A stretch of 36,035 nucleotides of DNA from a bacterium UBP6_UBA1196 (GTDB lineage: Bacteria > UBP6 > UBA1177), in the NCBI GenBank assembly GCA_002310035.1, contig DBYC01000019.1:3781-39815 (forward strand). The letters run 5' to 3'. The notes under the pieces are model-generated. The model was not told where the DNA came from, made no database searches, and saw only the letters and a list, made by a program, of their open reading frames with translations. The position numbers and the translations under genes were made by a program. Of this stretch, positions 9,274 to 17,607 are shown piece after piece (positions within the stretch are counted from its first letter, which is position 1; every line of letters begins with the position of its first letter).

Positions 9274-11868
9274 TCAGAAAAGACCGTCAGCGCCCTGTGT
9301 CGGATCGAGAACATCCTTTTCCTCTACGGTTTTGTTCGGTTCGCTTCCGGCATGGAAATACATTCTGACACCGGTATCGGAAACGAGACCTGTTTTGGGA
9401 TCAATGTTTCTGCCGACTACATTCGGCGGGATCTCATAGTCCGACGGAGGGAAGTTTTTGAGATAGCGTTCCATGAAGTCGCGCCAGATCGGAAGAGCGG
9501 TTTTTGAACCGGTTTCGACTCTGCCCAGCGGCTTGCCGTGCTGGTCGTTGCCGACCCAGACACCTGCCACGAAATTAGGCGAATAACCGATAAACCATGC
9601 GTCGAAATAGTCGTTTGTCGTTCCGGTTTTGCCTGCAACATGGCGGTTGCAGACCCCTTCTTCTCCTTCCTCGTTGCTGCCAAGACTGCTTTTTTTGCAT
9701 TTGTAGTGGTTGAAGCCGCGGACACTGGCAGCCGTTCCGCGGTTTACGACATCTTCCAGAATTTTGTTGGTGATGTACGCAGTTTGCGGTGTAAGTGCCT
9801 GGTTTTCTTCTCTTTTTGCGAAGTGGAGCAGCCGTTCGATCTTTGACGGAGCTGAAATATAAGGGTCGTAGAAAACAGTGTTGTCTTCCAGAACTTTGCC
9901 GTTTTTGTCATAAATCTTTCTTATGTAGGTCGTGTGCGGAGCTTTTCCCATGTTCGGGAAATGACCGTAAGCGTCGGTGAGCTCGTCGATCGTGAGGCAG
10001 CTCGAACCGAGCATACTGCCGAATTCAGGCTTGATCTCGCTTTTGATACCTAAAGCTTTCGCGCCGTCTATCGCGTCGCGCAGACCGAGTTTCTGCAACA
10101 CTCTGATCGCCGGAGTGTTCATCGAGTGGATCAGTGCTTCCCAGACGGTGACTTCGCCTTTGAAAGTGTTCTCGAAGTTTGCCGGTTTGAAATTCGTGTC
10201 GGTGACCGTGACAGGCGCGTCAAGAACCATCGATGCCGGTGTGAGGAGCGGTGATCTGCCGGGGCGTTTTTCAAGCGCCAGAGTGTAGAAAATCGGTTTT
10301 ATCGAGCTTCCCGGTTGTCTGCAAGCCTGAGTCGTGCGGTCGAATTCGCTGATTTCGAAATCGTAGCCGCCCATGAGTGCCTTGACATAGCCGGAGTAGG
10401 GGTCTTTTACGATAATTGCTGCCTGGGAAGCCGGGATCTGCTCGAGAACAAAATAGAAATCTTTCCCTAATTCTTTCCCATAGTTGCGGAAATCATACTG
10501 GTCGCGCGTTCCTGCCTTGTCGGTCGCTCTGACGATGATCACATCGCCTGGTTTGAAGACATCCTTCACCGATTTTACGACTGCATACGAACCGGTCGCG
10601 CTCCACGGATGAGCCCAGCCTAGGTCTTCGAGATAAATATTGCGTTTGACTTCGCCGACCTGCACAAGCGCGCTTTTATCGGCTGTTTCAAGGACGACGC
10701 CCTGATAGTAAACACCACTTTTTATTGAGTTTTCTGTGATTTTTCCGAAGTGCTGCTCGTGTTTTTTAAGGTAGGTTTCAAGATCTTTTTTGAGGTTTAT
10801 CGAATAAAGCGGATTTGTAACTTCGCCGCCGAATTTGTCTCCGGTTTTGTAGCTGTCCTCTTCGCCTCTCGCGTATCCCTGACGCTTTGAAAGCTCGCGG
10901 ATCCCGTAGAAAACCGCTTCGTGGGCGAACTGAGTGGCACGCATGTCGACTGTCGTCTGGACGGTCATACCCTCTTTGTAGAGTTTGTCGAAACCGTATT
11001 TGTCAAGCAGGTATCTACGCACTTTTTCACTGAAATACGGTGCTTTGTCGAGAAAAAGTTCTTTCTGGACGTTGGTTTTTATCGGTTTTTCGATAGCTTC
11101 GTCGTATTCGGCTTTCGTGATGTATTTGTCTTCAAGCATCCTTTTGAGAACATAGTTCCTGCGGCGCAGAGCCTTGTCCGGATTGAGGATAGGGGAAGCC
11201 GCGGACGGAAATTTCGGAAGTCCGGCAAGGATCGCCATTTCGTCGATCTCAAGCTCCCATACATGTTTGCTGAAATATTTGCGGGAAGCAGCTTCAACGC
11301 CGTAAGCGCCGCTTCCGAGGTAGACTTCGTTGAGGTAAAGATAAAGGATCTCCTCTTTCGAAAGGTGCTTTTCAAGTTCCATCGCAAGGATCATGTCTTT
11401 GATTTTTCGGCTGAAAGTCCGTTCCGTGCCTACGAACGACTTTGAAAGCTGCTGCGTTATCGTACTGCCGCCCTGTTTGATGCCGGTAGTAAGATATTTG
11501 AATGCAGCGCGGACAATGCCGAGCGGATCGATGCCGTGGTGTGTGTAGAAAGATGAGTCTTCGCCTGCGACGAAGGCAAGGCGCAGTTTTTCGGGGATTT
11601 TGTCGTAAGGAATGATGTTCCTTTTATTTTCATGGTAGAATTCGGCAATGAGTTCGCCGTCGTATGAGTAAACTTTCGTGCCTGCATCAGGTTTGTAGTC
11701 GCTGACGGTATTGATCGCCGGAATTTCGGCTTTGAACTTGAAGTAGACCGAAACCGCGGTGATGATCGCGAATATAAACGCGGCAGCAACGGCTATGGCT
11801 GAAATTATCAATATTTTATGGAGCTTGTTTGATTTGAGATCAAACTTTATCTTTAACTTTTTCGGCAT
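9274..11868 (-). CDS. mrcA: Penicillin-binding protein 1A, bifunctional glycosyltransferase/transpeptidase
   Basis: 864-aa class A PBP that polymerises and cross-links peptidoglycan in the periplasm. It has a short basic cytoplasmic tail and one membrane anchor (about residues 18-42). The GT51 domain shows GEDSSFYTHHG with catalytic Glu103 and GGSTITQQLSK. An OB-like insert (about 385-450, SGVYYQGVVLE) is typical of the 1A subfamily. The transpeptidase has Ser521-x-x-Lys524 (SSIK), SMN at 582-584 and KTGTTNDYFDAW near residue 745. GGAGG lies 4 bases before the ATG. It starts 14 bases after rbfA, so it is likely the last gene of the rimP-nusA-infB operon, an unusual place for a wall enzyme. 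Confidence 0.95.
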   Translation of the reverse strand: MPKKLKIKFDLKSNKLHKILIISAIAVAAAFIFAIITAVSVYFKFKAEIPAINTVSDYKPDAGTKVYSYDGELIAEFYHENKRNIIPYDKIPEKLRLAFVAGEDSSFYTHHGIDPLGIVRAAFKYLTTGIKQGGSTITQQLSKSFVGTERTFSRKIKDMILAMELEKHLSKEEILYLYLNEVYLGSGAYGVEAASRKYFSKHVWELEIDEMAILAGLPKFPSAASPILNPDKALRRRNYVLKRMLEDKYITKAEYDEAIEKPIKTNVQKELFLDKAPYFSEKVRRYLLDKYGFDKLYKEGMTVQTTVDMRATQFAHEAVFYGIRELSKRQGYARGEEDSYKTGDKFGGEVTNPLYSINLKKDLETYLKKHEQHFGKITENSIKSGVYYQGVVLETADKSALVQVGEVKRNIYLEDLGWAHPWSATGSYAVVKSVKDVFKPGDVIIVRATDKAGTRDQYDFRNYGKELGKDFYFVLEQIPASQAAIIVKDPYSGYVKALMGGYDFEISEFDRTTQACRQPGSSIKPIFYTLALEKRPGRSPLLTPASMVLDAPVTVTDTNFKPANFENTFKGEVTVWEALIHSMNTPAIRVLQKLGLRDAIDGAKALGIKSEIKPEFGSMLGSSCLTIDELTDAYGHFPNMGKAPHTTYIRKIYDKNGKVLEDNTVFYDPYISAPSKIERLLHFAKREENQALTPQTAYITNKILEDVVNRGTAASVRGFNHYKCKKSSLGSNEEGEEGVCNRHVAGKTGTTNDYFDAWFIGYSPNFVAGVWVGNDQHGKPLGRVETGSKTALPIWRDFMERYLKNFPPSDYEIPPNVVGRNIDPKTGLVSDTGVRMYFHAGSEPNKTVEEKDVLDPTQGADGLF

Positions 11869-11882
11869 TTATCCTCCGAAGA

Positions 11883-12230
11883 CTAATCGTTTTTTATCGC
11901 CTCGAAAATTTTTTCGAGCCTTATCTCGCGGTCGACAGAATCGTCGTAAACGAACTTGATTTCAGGAACGACTTTTAGCCTGCTTAAGTGTGCGGCAAGT
12001 TTGAAACGGATATTCTTGAGATTGGTATCAAGGTATTCCTGAATCTGACCGACATTTTCCGGTTTGAAAGTCGAATAGTAGATTTTTGCAGACCTCAGAT
12101 CGGGCAAGACCGAGACATGCGTTATTGTTATCATGTCGGCCGGTGTGCCGCCGAAATCGCTGTAAACCATAGTGCTGATGAATCTTTTTATAGTTTCGGC
12201 AACTCTGCCCTGCCTTATTGCACCTGCCAT
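11883..12230 (-). CDS. rbfA: Ribosome-binding factor A
   Basis: 115-aa KH-fold protein that assists late 30S maturation. Family features are the N-terminal R-Q-G-R-V-A-E-T-I-K-R helix, the ITITHVSVLPDLRSAKIYYS strand region and the C-terminal VVPEIKFVYDDS stretch. The ATG shares one base with the TAA of infB (TAATG), so it is translationally coupled. Length and position after infB are normal for RbfA. It has no separate ribosome-binding site outside the infB coding region. Confidence 0.95.
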   Translation of the reverse strand: MAGAIRQGRVAETIKRFISTMVYSDFGGTPADMITITHVSVLPDLRSAKIYYSTFKPENVGQIQEYLDTNLKNIRFKLAAHLSRLKVVPEIKFVYDDSVDREIRLEKIFEAIKND

Positions 12231-14872
12231 TAAAGAACCTCGTCCCTGAATTCCTTGTCAATGTAACATTCGATTATGTCGCCGATTTTGATGTCGTTGT
12301 AGCTGTCTATTGTCGCACCGCATTCGTAACCGCTCTTGACCTCTTTGACATCGTCTTTGAAGCGTTTAAGTGTGCCGAGTTTGCCGTTGTAAATGACGAC
12401 ATTGTCGCGGACAAGCTTGATTTTTGACGCTTTGACAACTCTTCCTTCTGTGACCATGCAGCCTGCGATAGTGCCGACTTTGCCGACTTTGAAGATCTCG
12501 CGCACTTCGAGTTTTCCGATAAATTCTTCCTTAATGATCGGTGCCAGCATACCGGACATAGCTGCCTTGATCGCGTCGATAAGTTCGTAAATGATAGAGA
12601 AGATCTGGATATTTACTCCTTCAGCCGCCGCAAGCTGCTTTGCCTTGTTGTCGACACGGACGTTGAAACCGATGATCATTCCCTGGGAAGCGCTTGCAAG
12701 CAGAACGTCGTTTTCGTTGATTCCGCCGACGCCCGAGTGGATGACTTTTATCTTCATCTTCTTATGCTCGATCTTGTTGAGTGACGCAATGATCGCTTCG
12801 ACCGAACCGTCGACATCGCCTTTTACGATGACATTGAGATCCTTGACTTCTTCGTCGGAGAAAAATTCTTCAAGCGACGGAACAGCTTTTTCGACATTTT
12901 TCTTTTCGCGCTGTTTGTTGATCCTGAGCTCGACCAGACCTTTCGCCTTTCTTTCATCTTTGAAAACATAAAGTTTTTCGCCTGCCGGCGGAACTGTGTC
13001 GAGACCCGTGATCTCTACTGCCATCGAAGGTGACGCCTCTTTGACGCGCTTTCCAGTCCAGTCCATCATGCTTCTGACAAAACCGATCGAAGCGCCGGTT
13101 ACGACCATGTCGCCGATTTTCAAAGTTCCGTCCTTGACAAGAACCGTCGCGACGGGGCCTTTGCCGAGATCCATTCTCGATTCGATGACGATACCTTCAG
13201 CCGGTTTTGTCGGATCGGCCTTGAGATCCATCATTTCGACCTGAAGAAGGACCGCTTCGAGAAGACCTTCGATGTTGATCCTCTGTTTTGCTGAAATTTC
13301 GACAAAAAGGTTTTCACCGCCGAGCTCTTCCGCAACGATCTCGTATTTGAGAAGTTCGTTTTTGACCTTGGCCGGGTTTGCGGTCGGTTTGTCTATCTTG
13401 TTGATCGCGACGATTATCGGAACATTCGCCGCCTTTGCGTGGTTGATTGCTTCGACAGTCTGCGGCATAACGCCGTCGTCAGCTGCAACTATAAGGATAA
13501 CGACGTCTGTCGCCTGCGCACCGCGGCTTCTCATCGCAGTGAAAGCTTCGTGGCCGGGAGTATCGAGGAAAGTGATCTTTCCGCCGTTTATTTCGACTGA
13601 ATATGCACCTATGTGCTGAGTGATACCGCCTGCTTCGCGGTCGACAACGTTAGTGTGTCTGATCGCGTCGAGAAGTTTGGTTTTGCCGTGGTCGACGTGA
13701 CCCATGACTGTTACTACCGGCGGACGCGGAACAAGGTTCTCGGGTCTGCTTTCGGTAACTTCGATGAACGATTCTTCGCTGAGAGCAACATTTTCAGCGG
13801 TGAATCCGAATTCCTCTGCCAGGAACTGCGCCGTGTCATAGGGAATTTTGTCGTTGATCCCGAACATTTCGCCTATGCTCATAAGCTTAGAAAGAAGCTG
13901 CGCAGCCTTGACGCCCATTCTTCTTGCAAGTTCGGCGACCTGGATCGAATCTTCGATTTTGAGGATCTTTTTTATCGCCTTTGTCGGATTCGGTGCGACG
14001 ACAGGCTGCTGTTTGAGTTTTTTCTTGTCTTTCTTTTTCTTTTTGAAATCGGAAAATCCGCCGCCGTAGCTGTTGCCTGAGTCTTCGCCCATGAACTGCG
14101 AAATGTCGGCACCTCTGAGCTTGCCTGTTACGACAAGATGGACCGAATCGTCGCCGCCGCGGTTGTTTTTCTTTTTGCCGCTGTGGCGCTGCTGCATACC
14201 CGTGTTCTGCGAAACAGGGGTATTTGCCTCGGGAATGACGACTTTTTTCTTTTTACCGGTTCTGTTTCTGAAATCGTCGGAATAGTCGTCGTCCTCATCT
14301 TCGGTTTTTTCCTCTTCTTTTTTATGAATGTGCTGAGGTTTGCGCTCTTCTTCCTCGGGTTCGTCTTCTTTCTGTTCGGCGGCGAGTTTGCGTATTTCGT
14401 CCTCGACGCTTACTATTTCAGGTTCTTCGTTCGCCGGAGTATTCTCTGTTGTCGCAGTTGTTTCCTCAGTTTCGGCTATTGTTGTCTGCGGTTCGTCCAT
14501 GACGGTTCCGGGGGTTTCGGCCGTTTCGTTTTCAACCGGTTTTTCTTCTGTCGTTTCCGTATTTTCCACGGTTTTTTCCTCTGACGCTTCCGGCGGAACC
14601 GCATTCATTGTTTCTGCAGTCCTTTCGTCAGACGGAATAAAACTTCTCTCTCTTCCGCCGCCTCTGTTGCCGCGTCTGATGAGGATCGCTGACGGTTTGG
14701 TCTGTTCAGGCTCATCCTTTTTCGCGGCAGGGAAATGTTCCCGGACCTCTTCCTCTACATATCCTTCGATACCGTTGGAAGCTTTGTATGAACCATAGCC
14801 GCGGGAATCGAGAAATTCGATTACAGCCTTGCTTTCTACGCCAAGTTCTTTTGCCAGTTGACTGATACGCAT
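12230..14872 (-). CDS. infB: Translation initiation factor IF-2
   Basis: 880-aa GTPase that brings initiator tRNA to the 30S subunit. An IF2N domain occupies residues about 1-50 (MRISQLAKELGV) and a second one lies at about 308-358. Between them is a 250-residue low-complexity linker, acidic and rich in E/T/P and then basic with poly-Lys. The G domain has G1 GHVDHGKT (391-398), G3 DTPGH (437-441) and G4 NKID (491-494). Domains II to IV follow to the end. The start codon overlaps the ylxR stop by one base (TAATG), as its own stop does with rbfA. Confidence 0.97.
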   Translation of the reverse strand: MRISQLAKELGVESKAVIEFLDSRGYGSYKASNGIEGYVEEEVREHFPAAKKDEPEQTKPSAILIRRGNRGGGRERSFIPSDERTAETMNAVPPEASEEKTVENTETTEEKPVENETAETPGTVMDEPQTTIAETEETTATTENTPANEEPEIVSVEDEIRKLAAEQKEDEPEEEERKPQHIHKKEEEKTEDEDDDYSDDFRNRTGKKKKVVIPEANTPVSQNTGMQQRHSGKKKNNRGGDDSVHLVVTGKLRGADISQFMGEDSGNSYGGGFSDFKKKKKDKKKLKQQPVVAPNPTKAIKKILKIEDSIQVAELARRMGVKAAQLLSKLMSIGEMFGINDKIPYDTAQFLAEEFGFTAENVALSEESFIEVTESRPENLVPRPPVVTVMGHVDHGKTKLLDAIRHTNVVDREAGGITQHIGAYSVEINGGKITFLDTPGHEAFTAMRSRGAQATDVVILIVAADDGVMPQTVEAINHAKAANVPIIVAINKIDKPTANPAKVKNELLKYEIVAEELGGENLFVEISAKQRINIEGLLEAVLLQVEMMDLKADPTKPAEGIVIESRMDLGKGPVATVLVKDGTLKIGDMVVTGASIGFVRSMMDWTGKRVKEASPSMAVEITGLDTVPPAGEKLYVFKDERKAKGLVELRINKQREKKNVEKAVPSLEEFFSDEEVKDLNVIVKGDVDGSVEAIIASLNKIEHKKMKIKVIHSGVGGINENDVLLASASQGMIIGFNVRVDNKAKQLAAAEGVNIQIFSIIYELIDAIKAAMSGMLAPIIKEEFIGKLEVREIFKVGKVGTIAGCMVTEGRVVKASKIKLVRDNVVIYNGKLGTLKRFKDDVKEVKSGYECGATIDSYNDIKIGDIIECYIDKEFRDEVL

Positions 14873-15447
14873 TAAATATCCCCCGAAGTGAAATTGTTCA
14901 GTAAATTCATATAAAATATGAGTTTTTCAGATTGTTTTGAAGGTTTCAGTGCAATAACTGAAACTGCTCTTCCGTCAAATTTTTCGCCGAGCTCATCTTT
15001 TGAAAGTGCTGTTTTCTCACCTTTAAGCCCGATCTTTTTCTCAAGTTCCTTAATAGTTTTTTCCGATGCGTCAGAAGCGAATAGAATCGCAGCGAAGACC
15101 GTTCCTTTAGCAGCTTCTTCGGCGATCAGATTTTGACCTTTTACCAGAACTCCGCTTTTGCGGCAGATCGAGAAGTAATAATCAACCGAGTTTTCAGTCT
15201 GAGTCTTTACGAAATCGGTGATTTTGTATTCCGAAATGCCGAAAGTATCGCATTTTTCGAAAGACGATAATGCCTTTTTTGCACCATAGATACCGCAGAG
15301 GCACTTCCTGTCATAGTGCGTATATACCGAGCGTCCGTTGAGTTTCTGCGTCCAGTCAGGCACAATAATTCCGCCGGCCGCGACCCACCTCAACAGGTTT
15401 TCCTTATCTTCTTTGCCGCCGCAGACTATGCAGGTTCTTTCGGTCAT
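14872..15447 (-). CDS. ylxR: YlxR (DUF448) fused to an L7Ae/YlxQ-like domain
   Basis: 191-aa protein starting at the ATG at 15447, one base after the nusA stop. GGAAAGGA lies 5 bases upstream, favouring this start over an in-frame ATG at 15483. Residues 1-75 are YlxR-like: MTERTCIVCGG, then NGRSVYTH and a CLCGIYGAKKAL helix. YlxR is a nucleic-acid-binding regulator encoded between nusA and infB. The remaining 110 residues (SGVLVKGQN, then AAILFASDAS and E-K-x-I-x-x-L) look like the L7Ae/L30e fold of YlxQ, normally a separate neighbouring gene. So this appears to be a natural YlxR-YlxQ fusion, also reported in other lineages. The YlxQ half is weaker in similarity than the YlxR half. Confidence 0.85.
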   Translation of the reverse strand: MTERTCIVCGGKEDKENLLRWVAAGGIIVPDWTQKLNGRSVYTHYDRKCLCGIYGAKKALSSFEKCDTFGISEYKITDFVKTQTENSVDYYFSICRKSGVLVKGQNLIAEEAAKGTVFAAILFASDASEKTIKELEKKIGLKGEKTALSKDELGEKFDGRAVSVIALKPSKQSEKLIFYMNLLNNFTSGDI

Positions 15448-15448
15448 G

Positions 15449-17020
15449 CTATTCCTTTCCGTCCTCTTCGCCGTTTTCTTCAATTTTCGAGAAGTCGAAC
15501 AGTGAATCAGGTGTGATTCTGCCGGCTTTATCGCGTTTTTTGCCGTTCAGCTCGTCAATGTGCATCTGGAGGCTGTAACGGATCTGTCTTGCTCTGCGGA
15601 TGCTGAGTTCCGCGTTTTTCGCGAAAGATTCGGTGTCAGGCTCGCTCTGGATGTCGGCAAGAGTGAGGTAGCCGCGTTCCGAAAGGAACTGTGCGAGCTC
15701 CTCGTTTATGCATTTCAGAGTCGTTGTCGGAACATCGAGTTTCTTTTCGAGTTCGTCGTCGATCGTGATGACCCCCATGCCTTTGTCGAGCATCCTTGTT
15801 GCCTGTTCTATTATCGAAACAGCTTTTTCATTTGAAATATCAGGAAGTTGTGCCAAAACTTCAGGCGCAACCGTCGTTAAATCTTCAAGAGTCGTATATC
15901 CAAGTTTGATGAGTGAGTCTGCGATGCTTTCATCGATCCCGTCGATGAAGAGAAGCCTTCTTTTCGCTTCTTCAAGCATCATCTGCATCTGGCTTTCGCT
16001 CTGGATATCGATGTTCCAGCCGGTAAGCTGGCTCGCGAGTCTGACATTTTCACCGCCGCGGCCGATTGCGACCGAAAGCTGGTCGTCGGGAACGATGACA
16101 TCCATGCTGTGCTCTTCATCGTCAATGATGATCTGCGAAACTTCGACCGGCGAAAGAGTGTTGCAGATGTATTTTACTGAATCCTCGTCCCACGGAATGA
16201 TGTCGATCTTTTCGCCGCTGAGCTCATGGACGACATTCTGGATACGGGAACCTTTCATTCCGACGCATGCACCGACAGGATCGACATCGTGGTCGATCGA
16301 TCTGACGCTGATTTTGGAACGGTGGCCCGGATCACGCGCAACGCCCTCGATCTTGACTATTTTCTCAGCGATCTCAGGTACTTCAAGTTCGAAAAGTTTG
16401 ATAAGGAACATCGTATTGACACGGCTGAGGAGAATATTGCAGCTTTGTCCTGAAGCAGGTTTTTTGACTTCAAGAATAAGAGCTTTGATCCGGTCGTTCG
16501 TTTTGAATCTGTCGGTCGGGATCTGCTGACTGTAGGGAAGATATGCCTCGGTTTTGCCGATATCGACGATGATTCCCGTCTTTTCGAAGCGGCGGACTGT
16601 TCCGGTGATGATTTCCGACTGTCTGTTTTTGAACTCATCGTAAATGATATCGCCTTCAAGAGTTTTTATTTTCTGAAGTATGACCTGTTTTGCGACCTGA
16701 GCTGCGATCCTGCCGAGTTCGTCCGCTTCCATTTTGATTCCGAGAGTGTCGCCGAGAGTCGCTTCAGGGTCAATCCTGCGGGCGTCTGAAAGCGAAATGT
16801 CAAGCAGCGGATCTTCCACTTTGTCGACGACGAGTCTGAAGTAGTAAGCCTCCAGATTTCCGGTAATATCGTCGTACATGATGTCGATGTCGGCTTCCGT
16901 TCCGAGTTTTTTCTGGACGGCGCGGTAAAGAGCCTCTTTCACGATGTCGATGATAAGTTCCCGCTTGATGCCTTTCATTTTGACCAGCTGGTCGATCAAT
17001 TCCTTCAAATTAAAATCCAT
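15449..17020 (-). CDS. nusA: Transcription termination/antitermination protein NusA
   Basis: 523-aa RNA polymerase-binding factor controlling pausing, termination and antitermination. The ATG at 17020 overlaps the rimP stop (TAATG) and has GGAG upstream inside rimP. Order: N-terminal RNAP-binding domain (MDFNLKELIDQLV, 1-125), S1 domain (about 130-200, ending near INILLSRV-like sequence), two KH domains (ACVGMKGSRIQNV; SVAIGRGGENVRLA), then two helix-hairpin-helix acidic repeats (LLFIDGIDESIADSL, and ALIRGYL-like ending). The C-terminal AR-type repeats are present, as in proteobacterial NusA. The tail is short and charged. Confidence 0.96.
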   Translation of the reverse strand: MDFNLKELIDQLVKMKGIKRELIIDIVKEALYRAVQKKLGTEADIDIMYDDITGNLEAYYFRLVVDKVEDPLLDISLSDARRIDPEATLGDTLGIKMEADELGRIAAQVAKQVILQKIKTLEGDIIYDEFKNRQSEIITGTVRRFEKTGIIVDIGKTEAYLPYSQQIPTDRFKTNDRIKALILEVKKPASGQSCNILLSRVNTMFLIKLFELEVPEIAEKIVKIEGVARDPGHRSKISVRSIDHDVDPVGACVGMKGSRIQNVVHELSGEKIDIIPWDEDSVKYICNTLSPVEVSQIIIDDEEHSMDVIVPDDQLSVAIGRGGENVRLASQLTGWNIDIQSESQMQMMLEEAKRRLLFIDGIDESIADSLIKLGYTTLEDLTTVAPEVLAQLPDISNEKAVSIIEQATRMLDKGMGVITIDDELEKKLDVPTTTLKCINEELAQFLSERGYLTLADIQSEPDTESFAKNAELSIRRARQIRYSLQMHIDELNGKKRDKAGRITPDSLFDFSKIEENGEEDGKE

Positions 17021-17499
17021 TACTTTTCTCCATTCCAAACTTCATTTATTTTCCTTACAAAACCTTTTGCTATCTTAAGTTCAGTGCCGTCTTCGGCGCG
17101 GACGACGAATTCTTCTTTGTCGTCGTCAACCGAAACGAGCACGCCTGTGAAGCGTTTTCTTCCTTCGACAAGCTCCGAAAGCTTGATTTTAAGTGTTTTT
17201 CCGATTTCGTCATGCAGATCGTCCCATCTTCTGACCGGTCTGTCGAGCCCGGGCGAGCTGACTTCGAGGTAATAACGGAAAGGAAACGGATCCTCGGCAT
17301 CCAGAAAATCGCTCACGATCGGACTGAAGAGGCCGCATTCGTCAAGAGAAATGCGCGTTTCAGGCGAAAGAGTGTCCAAATAAACTCTGAAAACGCCGTT
17401 CTGCCCGGTCGGCAGATCGAGCTCTACTATCTTGAAACCCATCTTGTTCGCCAACGGTTCCAGTTTATTAAAAATATCCTTAGCTCTGCCACTCCACAT
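17020..17499 (-). CDS. rimP: Ribosome maturation factor RimP
   Basis: 159-aa 30S maturation factor. The diagnostic segment YYLEVSSPGLDRPVRRWDD is at about residues 76-94, and the N-terminal alpha/beta domain includes the GFKIVELDLP strand and FRVYLD. The C-terminal Sm-like barrel has GVLVSVDDD. GAGG precedes the ATG by 7 bases. First gene of the rimP-nusA-ylxR-infB-rbfA-PBP1A operon. Confidence 0.94.
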   Translation of the reverse strand: MWSGRAKDIFNKLEPLANKMGFKIVELDLPTGQNGVFRVYLDTLSPETRISLDECGLFSPIVSDFLDAEDPFPFRYYLEVSSPGLDRPVRRWDDLHDEIGKTLKIKLSELVEGRKRFTGVLVSVDDDKEEFVVRAEDGTELKIAKGFVRKINEVWNGEK

Positions 17500-17573
17500 T
17501 CAACAACCTCACTCTTTGATTAAAAACTGCGAAAACGATGCAGAGAAATGAGACAAAAGAACCTCACGCCGCC

Positions 17574-17601
17574 TATTTACCATCAAAAATATAAAAATCA
17601 A
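17574..17601 (-). promoter_or_regulatory. Possible promoter of the rimP-nusA-infB operon
   Basis: Minus strand TTGATT (17596-17601), 16-base spacer, TAAATA (17574-17579), about 75 bases before rimP in the 108-bp gap after tex. The boxes are modest matches. The gap is otherwise AT-rich with no gene. Confidence 0.35.
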
Positions 17602-17607
17602 AAAAAA

